This document shows, one piece after another, positions 1 to 9,005 of a DNA stretch of 64,000 nt. This DNA comes from Vreelandella boliviensis LC1 (GTDB lineage Bacteria > Pseudomonadota > Gammaproteobacteria > Pseudomonadales > Halomonadaceae): contig NZ_JH393257.1 in NCBI RefSeq assembly GCF_000236035.1, positions 1,645,735 to 1,709,734 of the forward strand. Direction: 5' to 3'. The translations under genes and the position numbers were made by a program. The notes under the pieces are model-generated. The model did not search any database. It worked only from the letters and a program-made list of their open reading frames with translations, and had not been told where the DNA came from. Within the stretch, counting starts at the first letter, position 1, and every line of letters starts with the position of its first letter.

Positions 1-763
1 CACCTTGCTCATCAAAGCGCTGCTTAACGAACTCGTTGACCCAGGGCTGAGAAAAAAGACTAGTGCCAGGCGCCATATACTCCACATCGAAAGCGTCGCG
101 CCGACCAGAAGCCTCTAATCGACTTAGCGTAGTGAACGTCATTTTTAACGGTGCCCCAGCGCACTTTACTGGCGTTGGGGCTGCCGTGAAAATCCCTTTT
201 CCCTGGCCGCTGTCTAGCCACGTTTGAATGGCCTGGTTTGTTCGTGTTGCGCCATCGAGGCTGGCATACACGCTGCCAATCCCGTGCTGGCCTACCAGCT
301 CTGGCGTCATACCATCGATTAAGTGGTAATTGAGTTGAATGCCAGTGGCTATGACCAAGTAGTCGTAGTCAAGCATCGTGCCGCTAGCAAGTGAGATCCG
401 CTTGTTATCAGCGTCGATGCCGGCAGCATGTTCACGTACCCAATGGATGCCTCGGGGAATAAACTGTGCGTTTGGGCGCATGGTTTTACCGGGATGCCAA
501 ACCCCTGAAGCCACCAATGTCCAACCCGGTTGGTAATGATGTATTTCTCGGGGTTCTACTAATGTGATGGTTCCGCCCTGAAGGCGCCTAGCCAATCGAT
601 TGGCCATTGCCATACCCGCTGCACCACCGCCAAGAATTACAATGTGAGCCTGGGTTCTAAAGGTGTCAGCAGAGATTGTGCTTAGTGGCAAAAGGCTACT
701 AACACCAAGGCCAGTGCCTACTTTTAACAGTTCTCGACGGCTGAACAACAAAGGCTTGTGCAT
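1..763 (-). CDS. Sulfide:quinone oxidoreductase-like FAD flavoprotein (5' part, runs off left edge)
   Basis: The first 254 codons are present; the C-terminus lies beyond base 1. The ATG at 763 opens with a twin-arginine-type signal (FSRRELLK, residues 7-14), so the protein is probably exported folded. A Rossmann FAD motif (GGGAAG, residues 45-50) follows, then an ATG-type motif (YLVIATG, about 135-141) and PVKCAGAP with Cys201. That Cys matches the position of a redox cysteine conserved in sulfide:quinone reductase and flavocytochrome c sulfide dehydrogenase flavoproteins. The family passes electrons from sulfide to quinone or cytochrome. The exact substrate cannot be fixed without the C-terminal half. 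It is divergent from a LysR remnant, with an inverted repeat between them. Confidence 0.8.
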   Translation of the reverse strand, partial: MHKPLLFSRRELLKVGTGLGVSSLLPLSTISADTFRTQAHIVILGGGAAGMAMANRLARRLQGGTITLVEPREIHHYQPGWTLVASGVWHPGKTMRPNAQFIPRGIHWVREHAAGIDADNKRISLASGTMLDYDYLVIATGIQLNYHLIDGMTPELVGQHGIGSVYASLDGATRTNQAIQTWLDSGQGKGIFTAAPTPVKCAGAPLKMTFTTLSRLEASGRRDAFDVEYMAPGTSLFSQPWVNEFVKQRFDEQG

Positions 764-801
764 GGCGAACTCCAAGAGCAAAGGCAGGTGTTGTTTAGTT
801 A

Positions 802-821
802 TATTGTTATTACTAACAATA
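802..821. promoter_or_regulatory. Inverted repeat upstream of the SQR-like gene
   Basis: TATTGTTA-TTAC-TAACAATA is a perfect 8-bp inverted repeat with a 4-bp centre, 39 bp upstream of the SQR-like start codon. Its size and symmetry suit a dimeric repressor or a LysR-type regulator, and a LysR remnant lies just to the right. Function is inferred. Confidence 0.4.
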
Positions 822-924
822 GCCCTATGCTCGGAAAACGCTATTGACACTTTGTCGCAAGGCATAACAATTCAGCTATATCTCGCCACGATTTTTAAGG
901 TCAGCACGGTTGTGTGCTATCTAG

Positions 925-1296
925 ATGCTGCCAACGTATACAAAAATTCCAGCCCAAGCGTCGCGGCGGCAAATTAGTTTTTCAATCGAACTGATTACCC
1001 CGGATGTACTGAGTGAGGGACTGGAACAACGCCAAATCGATACGGTGATAGGGTTGGATAGCCAAAGCGCGCTGCCCAGCGGCGTGATTCAGACTCCGTG
1101 GATGGATGAGGCGTTGGACTGCTTGGCGGCTACTCAAAATCACTACGTGGGTAAGGCGCTTGAGCTAGAACAGTTTGCCAGTGAACTGCATGTGGAACTT
1201 GCCGATATTAGCGGCCTGCGTCCTAGCAACATTGAAAACTGCCTGACTCAATCACTGGTTGAATTCGCCGATACATTCCAGCAGAAAGCCTCTTAG
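925..1296 (+). pseudogene. LysR-type regulator remnant (effector-domain fragment)
   Basis: This 123-codon frame has no helix-turn-helix. Residues from about SRRQISFSIELITPDVLSEG onward resemble the start of a LysR effector-binding domain. The text then jumps directly to QRQIDTVIGLD, the segment that normally lies about 30 residues later, and to WMDEALDCLAATQNH, which resembles the family's 'bad news for the start of lobe 2' region. The pattern suggests loss of the DNA-binding domain plus an internal deletion. No ribosome binding site is convincing at the ATG at 925. It may be the decayed regulator of the divergent SQR-like gene. A short unrelated hypothetical protein cannot be excluded. Confidence 0.45.
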
Positions 1297-1413
1297 GAGG
1301 AACCGAGGGCCGCTTGATGGTGGGAAGTTGCTTCAACAAAGGGGGATGACTGAGTAGAGTGTTAGAGAAGACACCGTAAGCAGGATTTAGCTAAACCACA
1401 GGCAACCATAATA

Positions 1414-2085
1414 ATGATAGCAACGTATAAACTCCTGATTGCCGACGATCACCCTCTCGTACGTGATGCTATGGCGCGGGTGATCCGCGAAGCTTACGCA
1501 GATGCTGAGGTTATAGAGGTGGAAGACTTTGATGCGGCTCTCGCTCATGCCCAGCAAGATCCTGATCTTGACTTGATATTGCTAGATTTAAATATGCCTG
1601 GCATGAACGGGTTAACGGGTCTTTTGCAGCTGCGTAACGAGCACCCTACGATTCCGGTGGTGATTGTTTCTGCGGAAGAGAATAAGCAGATTATTCTTCA
1701 GGCGGTCTCTTGTGGTGCAGCGGGGTTTATTCCCAAATCATTGCCCCGTGATCAGATGCGCCACGCCATTGCCCAGGTACTGAAAGGCAATATCTATCTA
1801 CCCGCCGATGCTATGCGCGCGCCGGACAGTATTCGTAAGCGTCGCCACCAGGAGCAGGGTTTTACGGCGGAACAGCTGCGCCAACTGACCCGCAAACAGC
1901 TACAGGTGTTGGAACACATGACCCGCGGTGAATCTAACAAGATGATTGCTTATCATCTTAATATTGCGGAAACCACGGTGAAAGCTCATGTGTCGGCGAT
2001 CTTGCGCAAGTTGGGTGTGACCAGTCGCGTACAAGCAATTTTATCGGCCAACGATATCGATTTTTCTCAGTTCCTCAAGCGCTGA
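1414..2085 (+). CDS. erbR: NarL/LuxR-type response regulator, AgmR/ErbR-like
   Basis: The 223-aa protein has an N-terminal receiver (acidic pair Asp11-Asp12, phospho-acceptor Asp58 in [10 protein letters not shown], conserved Lys about 108) and a C-terminal LuxR helix-turn-helix (about 150-215, with [18 protein letters not shown] and [16 protein letters not shown]). Its wording is close to Pseudomonas AgmR/ErbR, which activates PQQ-dependent ethanol oxidation and pqq genes. The cognate kinase is probably the hybrid sensor at 4247-5944. It converges with the PqqF-like gene, only 6 bp separating the stops, and no terminator is visible between. The ATG at 1414 has only a weak Shine-Dalgarno sequence. 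Confidence 0.85.
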   Translation: MIATYKLLIADDHPLVRDAMARVIREAYADAEVIEVEDFDAALAHAQQDPDLDLILLDLNMPGMNGLTGLLQLRNEHPTIPVVIVSAEENKQIILQAVSCGAAGFIPKSLPRDQMRHAIAQVLKGNIYLPADAMRAPDSIRKRRHQEQGFTAEQLRQLTRKQLQVLEHMTRGESNKMIAYHLNIAETTVKAHVSAILRKLGVTSRVQAILSANDIDFSQFLKR

Positions 2086-2091
2086 CTCGCC

Positions 2092-4254
2092 TCAATCGTT
2101 GACTAGATAGTGGCCAGCGCTATCTAACCAGTGGGTTTGCCAGTGACCGTGGGTGTTTATCTGAGTGAGTAAATCGGTAAGCGTCTGTGAATCGATGCTT
2201 TGCTGCCCAAGCCGATGCAGTGGCTGATCGGTGCCTGACAAGAGGCTTTGCCACTGGATAATCAGCGCGGCAAGGGGTGTTTCAGGCGGTGTTAGCGAGA
2301 GTTCAAGAGAGTTTGGTGTCTGTAGGGCATCATCCGCCGTTTGCCACAGGGCATCGGTGATGGAGAGTAGCTTTTCACCTACCGGTTCAGCGTCTTCGCT
2401 GGTTTGCACCACATAGCCAAGTGAGCAGGGTGTGCCGTCGCCTCTGCGTACCGCTGCCACATACCCCAAGTGATGGTCATACCGCGCCTGCTGAAAAAAT
2501 GCCGCGCTGTGGTGCTGCTCAACAAGCGCTAATAGCCAGCGCTGGGTGGGCGTGCCCGGTAAGCTCAGTGTGCGCATGATGGCTGTGCTGGCTGACTCAT
2601 TGATAGAAGGCGTCTGCACAGAACGTGTTGCTATGCGGCTAGCCAAATCTGCAAGTGCGTGGCAAACAGCGTCTGCATCTGTTGCATGGGAAACCCATAC
2701 CGCAGGCGTGGCAGGCAGCTGGGTTAAGCGCTGTAACAACCGCTGAGCCAGAAGCCCTTGGGGGGCAATTGCCGTATTAACATTCGCTTCTTTCAGCAAG
2801 GTTTGCATGGCAACGGCCGCTCCCTCACCCACGGTTATCACCCAACTGCCCTGCGCTAGTTGCATGTGCTGGCATATCACGCCTCTACGGGCGCACCGCT
2901 TGGCGGCCAGTGGGGCGGGGAGAAACATCGCATTGGGAATAAAGCAGGCTGCCCAGGTGGTGTCGGCAAGTGAGGCGAAATCATCGCTGACACCATACTG
3001 GCCGCACCAACGCTGCACCTTGGGGGTGGCCGCCAATTGTGCCGCATCGCCAGCATGCGTGAGTGTTGTTGGTGCGCTATAAACTAGCCAGTGGGGAGCC
3101 TGCCTGCGGGCCCTGTTGGGGAAATCTTGTTGAGTCGCTGTATGTGCAGCAAGCCGCCGTGCCAGTGCTTGCTGACGCGCATAGACAAACCACGCCGACA
3201 CCAGTTGCACGGTACCGGCAGGAGGCTGCCAAACGGGGCGGTGATCAATAGGGGCCGTCGCGAGCAGGGCTGCCAGGCGTTCACTGAGGGAATCGGCAAG
3301 CACTTCCAGTCGTTCCTGCGCCGCGGTACCGGTTAGCGTCAAGCTGAAAGCGTCTGTAGCCCCGGTTGGGGCGGCAGTCGCGTGGTAGTCGATAATCGAG
3401 TCAGCTAACTGATCCACCAGGTAGCCTTGGTTTAACGAATCAGCAACGTCACTAAGGGCGCTAAACTGATGACGTGAAATGGATGTGGGTAGCGGCCACA
3501 ACAGCTCAACGGCGTTGGCCGTCCCGACCATCTTCGCGCGGGGCAGGTCGCCCCAGCGGGGCGTCATGGCAAGCGCCGGGGCGTTGGACGGTAGCGAGTT
3601 AAACAGCGTAGCCATGCGTTGAATAAGGCGGGTCATCGCTTCTGCAGCCCTGGGGCTGATAATCGCAATGCTAATGCGGCCGCCGTGGTAGTGGTCGCGG
3701 TGAAACGTGGTCAGCGCCTCATAAAGCAACCCAGTGTTATGGCCCAGGGTTTGTGCGTTGCCGTGGCGGCAGCCTGCACCAATATGCTGCGGGTCACTGA
3801 GCGTGGCAATGGCCGATAGTCGTTGCATTGCCGAACTGTGCTGGCGAGCTTGCCATTCGGCGTCAATGGCGGCGACTTCGGTGCGAATGGTCGGTGATGA
3901 AATAGTGGGCGTGGCCAACTGGCTGGCAACAGTGAGAGCCGCCGTTTCTAGGCTATCTGCCGGTATCGAGAAATGCACATCGGTGACGTAGTCATCGGTG
4001 TGGGCGTTCAGGCGGCCCTGATGCTGGGCAAACCAAGTGAGCAGGCTGGTGTTATAGGAGGTTGTCAGTGGTGCGGTGGTGAGCACGTGTTCCAGTAAGT
4101 GGGCTAGGCCTGGCAGGGCGGGCGGTTCATCCAAATAGCCCGCTGCTATAGTGATGCTGACGTGAGCGTGGGTTAAGTGGGCCGCGTGGGCCAGCACGCC
4201 TTGCACTCCGTTAGGCAGGGAGATACAGGTCTTTGGGAAACTCAGGTTAGCCAC
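2092..4254 (-). CDS. pqqF: PqqF-like M16 zinc peptidase
   Basis: The 720-aa protein carries the inverted zinc motif HLLEH (residues 52-56) and the distal glutamate region TEVAAIDAEW (Glu126, Glu133) about 76 residues later, as in M16/insulinase peptidases. In PQQ producers such enzymes trim the PqqA precursor around the crosslinked Glu-Tyr. Sequence after the first half is divergent, as usual for PqqF, and the length is near the 760-800 aa of known members. Translation starts at GTG 4254, inside the 3' end of the kinase gene (8-bp overlap), so it is the last gene of a coupled minus-strand operon. Confidence 0.8.
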   Translation of the reverse strand: MANLSFPKTCISLPNGVQGVLAHAAHLTHAHVSITIAAGYLDEPPALPGLAHLLEHVLTTAPLTTSYNTSLLTWFAQHQGRLNAHTDDYVTDVHFSIPADSLETAALTVASQLATPTISSPTIRTEVAAIDAEWQARQHSSAMQRLSAIATLSDPQHIGAGCRHGNAQTLGHNTGLLYEALTTFHRDHYHGGRISIAIISPRAAEAMTRLIQRMATLFNSLPSNAPALAMTPRWGDLPRAKMVGTANAVELLWPLPTSISRHQFSALSDVADSLNQGYLVDQLADSIIDYHATAAPTGATDAFSLTLTGTAAQERLEVLADSLSERLAALLATAPIDHRPVWQPPAGTVQLVSAWFVYARQQALARRLAAHTATQQDFPNRARRQAPHWLVYSAPTTLTHAGDAAQLAATPKVQRWCGQYGVSDDFASLADTTWAACFIPNAMFLPAPLAAKRCARRGVICQHMQLAQGSWVITVGEGAAVAMQTLLKEANVNTAIAPQGLLAQRLLQRLTQLPATPAVWVSHATDADAVCHALADLASRIATRSVQTPSINESASTAIMRTLSLPGTPTQRWLLALVEQHHSAAFFQQARYDHHLGYVAAVRRGDGTPCSLGYVVQTSEDAEPVGEKLLSITDALWQTADDALQTPNSLELSLTPPETPLAALIIQWQSLLSGTDQPLHRLGQQSIDSQTLTDLLTQINTHGHWQTHWLDSAGHYLVND

Positions 4255-5944
4255 TGAGCAAACTACTTAGTAGTGCGCGCAGTTTGCCGGGTCGTACCGG
4301 CTTGTTTAACTGCGGAACGCCGGCATGGCGTAACCGCCTTTGCCAGTGGTCAGAGCGGTCAGCACTGATAATGGCTGCGGGCAAGTGCGGGTCATGCCAG
4401 TGGTGGCGAAGTTGTCGAATGGCCTCCAACCCCGTCACGTTATCGTCTAAGTGCAGGTCGACCAGCAGCATATCCGGCGCTTCCAGGCAGGCTTTGGCGG
4501 TCTCCACATCCAGCGCGGTATCGCAACTGATCTGCCATTCACCTAGCAACAGCGCCATGCCTTCAAGAATGGCGGGTTCGTTATCCAGGATCAGTACGCG
4601 CACTCCTTCGAACTCGGCGTCAGCAGAAAACGGCGCGCTGGGGGTGGGTGTTTGGATAAAGGAAATGCCGCTGGCTCGGGGCACCCTAACCGCAAAACAG
4701 GAGCCTTGGCCGGGTGCAGAGCGCACAGAAAGCGGGTGCTCAAGGCGCTGGCTAATCCGCTCCACAATCGCAAGCCCCAGGCCAACGCCCTGGCGATCGC
4801 GAGCGCGGGTGGCGTTGAGTTGATGAAACTCGCGGAAAATAAGCTGGTAGTCGCTTTCGGGAATACCAATACCGCTATCGACGACGTGTATGGCTAGGCT
4901 GTCGTCACTGTGGCGTCGCACACCTAGGCAAATGCCGCCACGCTGGGTATAGCGGCAAGCGTTAGCCAGAAAGTTGCGCACAATCCGGCTGAGTAGATGA
5001 GGGTCGCTGGTCACCGCTTGATGGCAGGGCACATAGCGCAGCGTTAACCCTTTACGTTGCGCCACGGGGGCAAACTCCTCAGTGAGATTGCCAAGAATAT
5101 CGTCGAGTTTAAAGTGGCGCAGTTGCGGCTGTACCTGGCCGTGATCCAGTTTTGAAATATCCAATAGATCGGAAAGAATCGCTTCGGCGCCTTCCAGCGA
5201 GTTTTGCACCCTCTCAATCAGGGCTAGATTATCGCTGTCGTTCAGCCGCTCCTGTAGTGAGGCCACCAATAAGCGTGCAGCATTCATGGGTTGCAGCAGG
5301 TCATGGCTAGCGGCGGCCAGGTAGCGGTCTTTGCTGTGGTTGGCAAACTCGGCAGCATCGCGCGCGCTTCTAAGCTCCTCGTTGAGTCGTTCAAGTGCCT
5401 GGGTGCGATCAGCTACCCGGGCTTCCAAGTGGGCGTTGAGTGTTTCCAAGTGCTGGCGGGCACGCTCACGCTCGGTAATATCCGCCACAAAGCCTTCGAT
5501 CAGGTCTTCGTCTCCGGCAAGTTCGGCGGGCTTTTTGATCAGCGTAATGGCGACGGGAACCTGGCGACCAGAGGCTCCCTGCAGCAAGGTGGTTTGGCCT
5601 GTTACGTGCCCTTGAATGAGCAGCAGGTCGCGCAGCTGTAGCCCAGTAGTAGCGTTAACAAACAGCGCGTCAAAGCGCGCACAGCGCTCCAGCGTATGCG
5701 CCACGCTAGGGTCGTCCAGCATGGCGGCAAGTGCCGGGTTGGCGGCGCGCAGCTTACCGGAGAGCGATGCCTGAAAAATACCGTGTAGTGCGTTTTCAAA
5801 CAGCCATTTATAGCGGTTGCGCTCAACCTCAAGCTCTTCTAAGCGCACTGAAAGCTCGCGATAGTAGCTTTTGCGCGCCGACTGCTGACCCAGCCCGAGC
5901 AGATCGCTGACCGAAAAGCCCGAGGGGTCGTTGGCTTTTTTCAT
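4247..5944 (-). CDS. ercS': Hybrid sensor histidine kinase (PAS-HK-receiver), ErcS'-like
   Basis: The 565-aa protein has no transmembrane segment, so it is cytoplasmic. Order: coiled start (25-45), PAS sensor (about 45-160), coiled coil (160-205), HisKA with the phospho-acceptor His214 in ASHDLLQPMN, ATPase domain (Asn328 in FLANACRYT; GVGLGLAI), and a C-terminal receiver with Asp496 (LLVDLHLDD) and a Lys in LNKPVRP. The ATG overlaps the stop of the upstream iron alcohol dehydrogenase gene (ATGA). The same gene pair occurs in Pseudomonas aeruginosa as ercA-ercS'. It probably senses alcohol-oxidation status and signals to the ErbR-like regulator. Confidence 0.8.
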   Translation of the reverse strand: MKKANDPSGFSVSDLLGLGQQSARKSYYRELSVRLEELEVERNRYKWLFENALHGIFQASLSGKLRAANPALAAMLDDPSVAHTLERCARFDALFVNATTGLQLRDLLLIQGHVTGQTTLLQGASGRQVPVAITLIKKPAELAGDEDLIEGFVADITERERARQHLETLNAHLEARVADRTQALERLNEELRSARDAAEFANHSKDRYLAAASHDLLQPMNAARLLVASLQERLNDSDNLALIERVQNSLEGAEAILSDLLDISKLDHGQVQPQLRHFKLDDILGNLTEEFAPVAQRKGLTLRYVPCHQAVTSDPHLLSRIVRNFLANACRYTQRGGICLGVRRHSDDSLAIHVVDSGIGIPESDYQLIFREFHQLNATRARDRQGVGLGLAIVERISQRLEHPLSVRSAPGQGSCFAVRVPRASGISFIQTPTPSAPFSADAEFEGVRVLILDNEPAILEGMALLLGEWQISCDTALDVETAKACLEAPDMLLVDLHLDDNVTGLEAIRQLRHHWHDPHLPAAIISADRSDHWQRRLRHAGVPQLNKPVRPGKLRALLSSLLSG

Positions 5945-7104
5945 AGCGCCTCTTCGTACACCACCGCTACATCCCGTGAGTTGGAACGGCGCGGGTTGGT
6001 CAAAATGCAGGGGTCGCCCAGCGCGTGGTTGGTGAGAAACGGCACGTCGCTGCGTGAGACGCCCATCTTGCCAAGCGTGCCTCCCAGGCCAACCGCATGT
6101 TTTAAATCGACTAAATACCGAAACAGCGCTTGTTTGGTCTGCTGCTGTGACAGCCCCCGGCAGTCGATACCGACGGCTTCGGCGACCCGCTTAAAACGCT
6201 CGGGGGCAGCTGCGTAGTTATAGGCCACCACGTGCTCTAATAGCATAGCGTTGCACAAACCGTGGGGAAGATCTAAGAAGCCGCCCAAACTATGCGACAT
6301 CGCATGTACTGCGCCCAAAATCGCGTTTGAGAACGCCAAGCCCGCTTGCATGCTGCCCAGCATTACCTGAGCGCGCAGCTCGCCATCGGTGGGGTTCGCC
6401 ACCAGCGCCTCGAGATGACTGCTGATCAAACGCATGGCTTCCAGGGCGTGGGCATCGGTGAGCGGCCCGCTGCCGGTTGAAACGAAGGCTTCAATGGCAT
6501 GCACTAACGCGTCCACCCCGGTACACGCGGTCAGGTAGGGCGACATGGTCATGGTGACTTCAGGATCGATCAGCGACACATCCGGCACTACGGCCTTGCT
6601 GATAATCGAGAATTTCATGCGCCGCTGCTGGTCGGAAATAATCGCAAACTGGGAGATATCCGCCGAGGTGCCCGCCGTTGAAGGAATAAAAATCAGCGGA
6701 GGAATCGGCACGCGAATAGTATCAACGCCTTCAAAATCGAGAATGTGCCCACCGTGGGCAGTGACGATACCAATCCCCTTGGCGCAGTCCATCGGGCTGC
6801 CACCGCCTATCGCCACAATCGCTTTGCAGCCGGTTTCACGATAGATTTCGGCACCGGCCATAATCTCATCTACCCGTGGGTTGGGGGATACGGCGGTAAA
6901 GCGCTCAACGGCAATATTGGCTTCCAGCAGTTTGGCTTCAATATCGGTCACCCAGCCTGCCAGCAGTACGCCTGGGTCAGAGACCAGAAGTACCTTTTCT
7001 GCCCCGAAAGTAGTGACGTAGTTGCCTGCAGCGTGGCGCGCCCCGTCGCCAAAAATAATTTCAGGAGCGACAAACTTACGAAGTTGCGTGAGCGGCGAAG
7101 TCAT
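5941..7104 (-). CDS. ercA: Iron-containing alcohol dehydrogenase, ErcA-like
   Basis: A group III alcohol dehydrogenase of 387 aa when started at ATG 7104. NAD-binding GGGSPMD lies at about 100-106. The metal-binding part holds SADISQF and the His-rich HAMSHSLGGFLDLPHG. The longer frame reaches back to 7194, but MTSPLTQLRKF at 7104 looks like the family N-terminus and has GAGAC-type purines upstream; a start at 7134 is also possible. In Pseudomonas, ErcA is tied to regulation of ethanol oxidation rather than bulk flux, and the same neighbours (pqqH upstream, ercS' downstream) occur here. Start position is the main uncertainty. Confidence 0.85.
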   Translation of the reverse strand: MTSPLTQLRKFVAPEIIFGDGARHAAGNYVTTFGAEKVLLVSDPGVLLAGWVTDIEAKLLEANIAVERFTAVSPNPRVDEIMAGAEIYRETGCKAIVAIGGGSPMDCAKGIGIVTAHGGHILDFEGVDTIRVPIPPLIFIPSTAGTSADISQFAIISDQQRRMKFSIISKAVVPDVSLIDPEVTMTMSPYLTACTGVDALVHAIEAFVSTGSGPLTDAHALEAMRLISSHLEALVANPTDGELRAQVMLGSMQAGLAFSNAILGAVHAMSHSLGGFLDLPHGLCNAMLLEHVVAYNYAAAPERFKRVAEAVGIDCRGLSQQQTKQALFRYLVDLKHAVGLGGTLGKMGVSRSDVPFLTNHALGDPCILTNPRRSNSRDVAVVYEEAL

Positions 7105-7200
7105 GGGGCGGTCTCGTTTATAATTGTTAACCATTATCTTAAGCACCTTAGGAGATTGTTGCGTTACGACCTTGGTGCCGTCGTTAGGGGGCAAGTCATC

Positions 7201-8994
7201 TTATTGATAAAAGGCCAGCTCGCGAGCCAGCATGGTTTGGCGAGCTTTAGGATGGCGAATGCCGTGGCGTTCGTTATCAAACAGCAGCGTTTGTGCCTGT
7301 CCACCGTGGCGCTGAATATGTCGCGCCATAGCGTGGGTCTGTTCTGGTACTACCACGACGTCTTTGCCACCTTGAATAAACAGTGCCCGCAGAGGGCGCT
7401 GGCAACGGCTGACTTGATAGGCAGGGCTGCGCTGGGCGAGCAGAGGCTCGTCACCGATTAGCCAGCCCAGGTAGCCAGACTCAAAGCGGTGCGTCTTGGC
7501 CGCTAGCGTTAGCGCATCGGTTACCCCATATAGGCTAGTGGCCGCAGTAAACAGTGGCGTGGCGGCCAGGGCATTGAGGGCGGTAAACCCGCCAGCGCTT
7601 TGGCCACGGATAAAGCAGCGCGTTTTATCTATCGCAAAGCGTAGGCAGGCGGCGTTAACCAGGGCGATCACATCGTCAGTATCGCTGATGCCCCACTGGC
7701 CCGCTAAACACTCGCGGTAGCTGCGGCCAAAGTTGCCGCTACCGCGTGGGTTGATATCCAACACATGAAAGCCCTGCTGCTGCCAGTAGACCACTAGCGG
7801 GTCGTAAACAGGGTAAGTGGCGGCGGTAGGCCCGCCGTGAATGCGTACAATCAGCGGCGCGTAGTGGCTTTCAAGTGCCGAGTAGAAGAAGCCGTGAACC
7901 GTATCGCCTTCGCTGCCAACGGGGGCTTCCAGCCACTGGGCGGCGGCAGGTGCTTTGGTCACTAAGCTATCCACTAAGTTTAAGCTGCCCGCTAAGTTAC
8001 CCATGATGTTACCCACTAAGCAGCGGCGTGGGCGGTTCTCCGCAAAGTGTATAAGTTGGGCGCCGCTGGTGGCGCTTTGCACTATGGCATAATCGCCGTG
8101 TTCTGCCAGCGTGATGCTTGCCACGCGGCCCGGGGCTGGTAGCAGTGCTTCCACCTGCTCGCCGATACGGCGATATAGCTGAGCTGCCCCCTGGTGCAGT
8201 TGGCAGTAGAGTTGCCTGCTGCTGCGCCAGGCATGCTGGCGCTCGCCCAGTTGCCACGGTGTGGTGATGTGGTCAACCGGGTCGCTGCTCAGGCAAAGGG
8301 GAGAGGCCAGGTTAACCTGCCAGGGTTGCCACCAACCCGCGTGATCGCTCATGCAAATCAGCGCGTTGTGGGGGCCAAACTGTGGTTGGCTAATTGCCGC
8401 GCCGAAGTCCCAGCGCTCAAAGGCTTCAAGCCTACCGTTAGCCGCCACCTGTGCGAGATGCAACTGACTACGCTGCCAGGGCATATTAGGCAGTGACCAG
8501 CTCACCCACGCTAGATAGTTACCGTCGTCGCTTAATATCGGCGCGCCGTAGAAGTCGGCGCCTTCTGTCAATACGTGTCGATTGCTGGCAGTGAGGGCGA
8601 TCAGACGCTGACCATGGGTATCTTCCTCTACCGCTAATACACGCTGGCGCTTAGGGTCTGCGCACAGCCCTCCGTAAGCTGTTTGTGGCCGCTTCTGCCA
8701 GCAGTGGCTGGCGTCGTGGTGGTCGAGGTGCATAATGGCCTGATCTTGCTGGCGCACCCATACGACGCCGCCTAGCAGTGGCGTATAGCTGCCGCCGCCG
8801 TACTGGTTCACCCGGCTGCCCACCGCGTCCTCTATCAAACATTGCGGCGCCTCGTTGCTGCCAGCCGTCCATCCCCAAAGCTGCATGTCACCCGTTTGCG
8901 GGCAGCGAGCTAGCCAGTAAACGGCCTGGGCGTCGCTGTGCAGTTCGCCCAATGTGTCAGTGGGTTCAGCAGCATCTGCCAGGGTAAGTAGCAT
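7201..8994 (-). CDS. pqqH: S9 prolyl-oligopeptidase family peptidase, PqqH-like
   Basis: The 597-aa protein has an N-terminal beta-propeller-like part and a C-terminal alpha/beta-hydrolase domain with nucleophile elbow RGQSAGGF, an acid in GGKDVVV and a catalytic His in ERHGIRHP. The start is ATG 8994, which has AAGGAG upstream; the longer frame to 9024 would overlap the previous gene. No signal peptide is visible, so it acts in the cytoplasm. The Pseudomonas aeruginosa homologue sits between pqqE and ercA and is called pqqH. Its contribution to PQQ supply is not settled. Here it is next to ercA but separated from pqqABCDE by the dehydrogenase genes. Confidence 0.8.
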   Translation of the reverse strand: MLLTLADAAEPTDTLGELHSDAQAVYWLARCPQTGDMQLWGWTAGSNEAPQCLIEDAVGSRVNQYGGGSYTPLLGGVVWVRQQDQAIMHLDHHDASHCWQKRPQTAYGGLCADPKRQRVLAVEEDTHGQRLIALTASNRHVLTEGADFYGAPILSDDGNYLAWVSWSLPNMPWQRSQLHLAQVAANGRLEAFERWDFGAAISQPQFGPHNALICMSDHAGWWQPWQVNLASPLCLSSDPVDHITTPWQLGERQHAWRSSRQLYCQLHQGAAQLYRRIGEQVEALLPAPGRVASITLAEHGDYAIVQSATSGAQLIHFAENRPRRCLVGNIMGNLAGSLNLVDSLVTKAPAAAQWLEAPVGSEGDTVHGFFYSALESHYAPLIVRIHGGPTAATYPVYDPLVVYWQQQGFHVLDINPRGSGNFGRSYRECLAGQWGISDTDDVIALVNAACLRFAIDKTRCFIRGQSAGGFTALNALAATPLFTAATSLYGVTDALTLAAKTHRFESGYLGWLIGDEPLLAQRSPAYQVSRCQRPLRALFIQGGKDVVVVPEQTHAMARHIQRHGGQAQTLLFDNERHGIRHPKARQTMLARELAFYQ

Positions 8995-9005
8995 AGGCGT
9001 GCTCC

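Noticed and set aside
663-977. 104-codon plus-strand frame with a hydrophobic stretch
   Set aside because: It lies antisense over the SQR-like gene start and then in the intergenic dyad; no ribosome site and no recognisable domain.
4284-4823. 179-codon plus-strand frame
   Set aside because: Entirely antisense to the hybrid kinase gene, with Ser/Arg-rich shadow composition.
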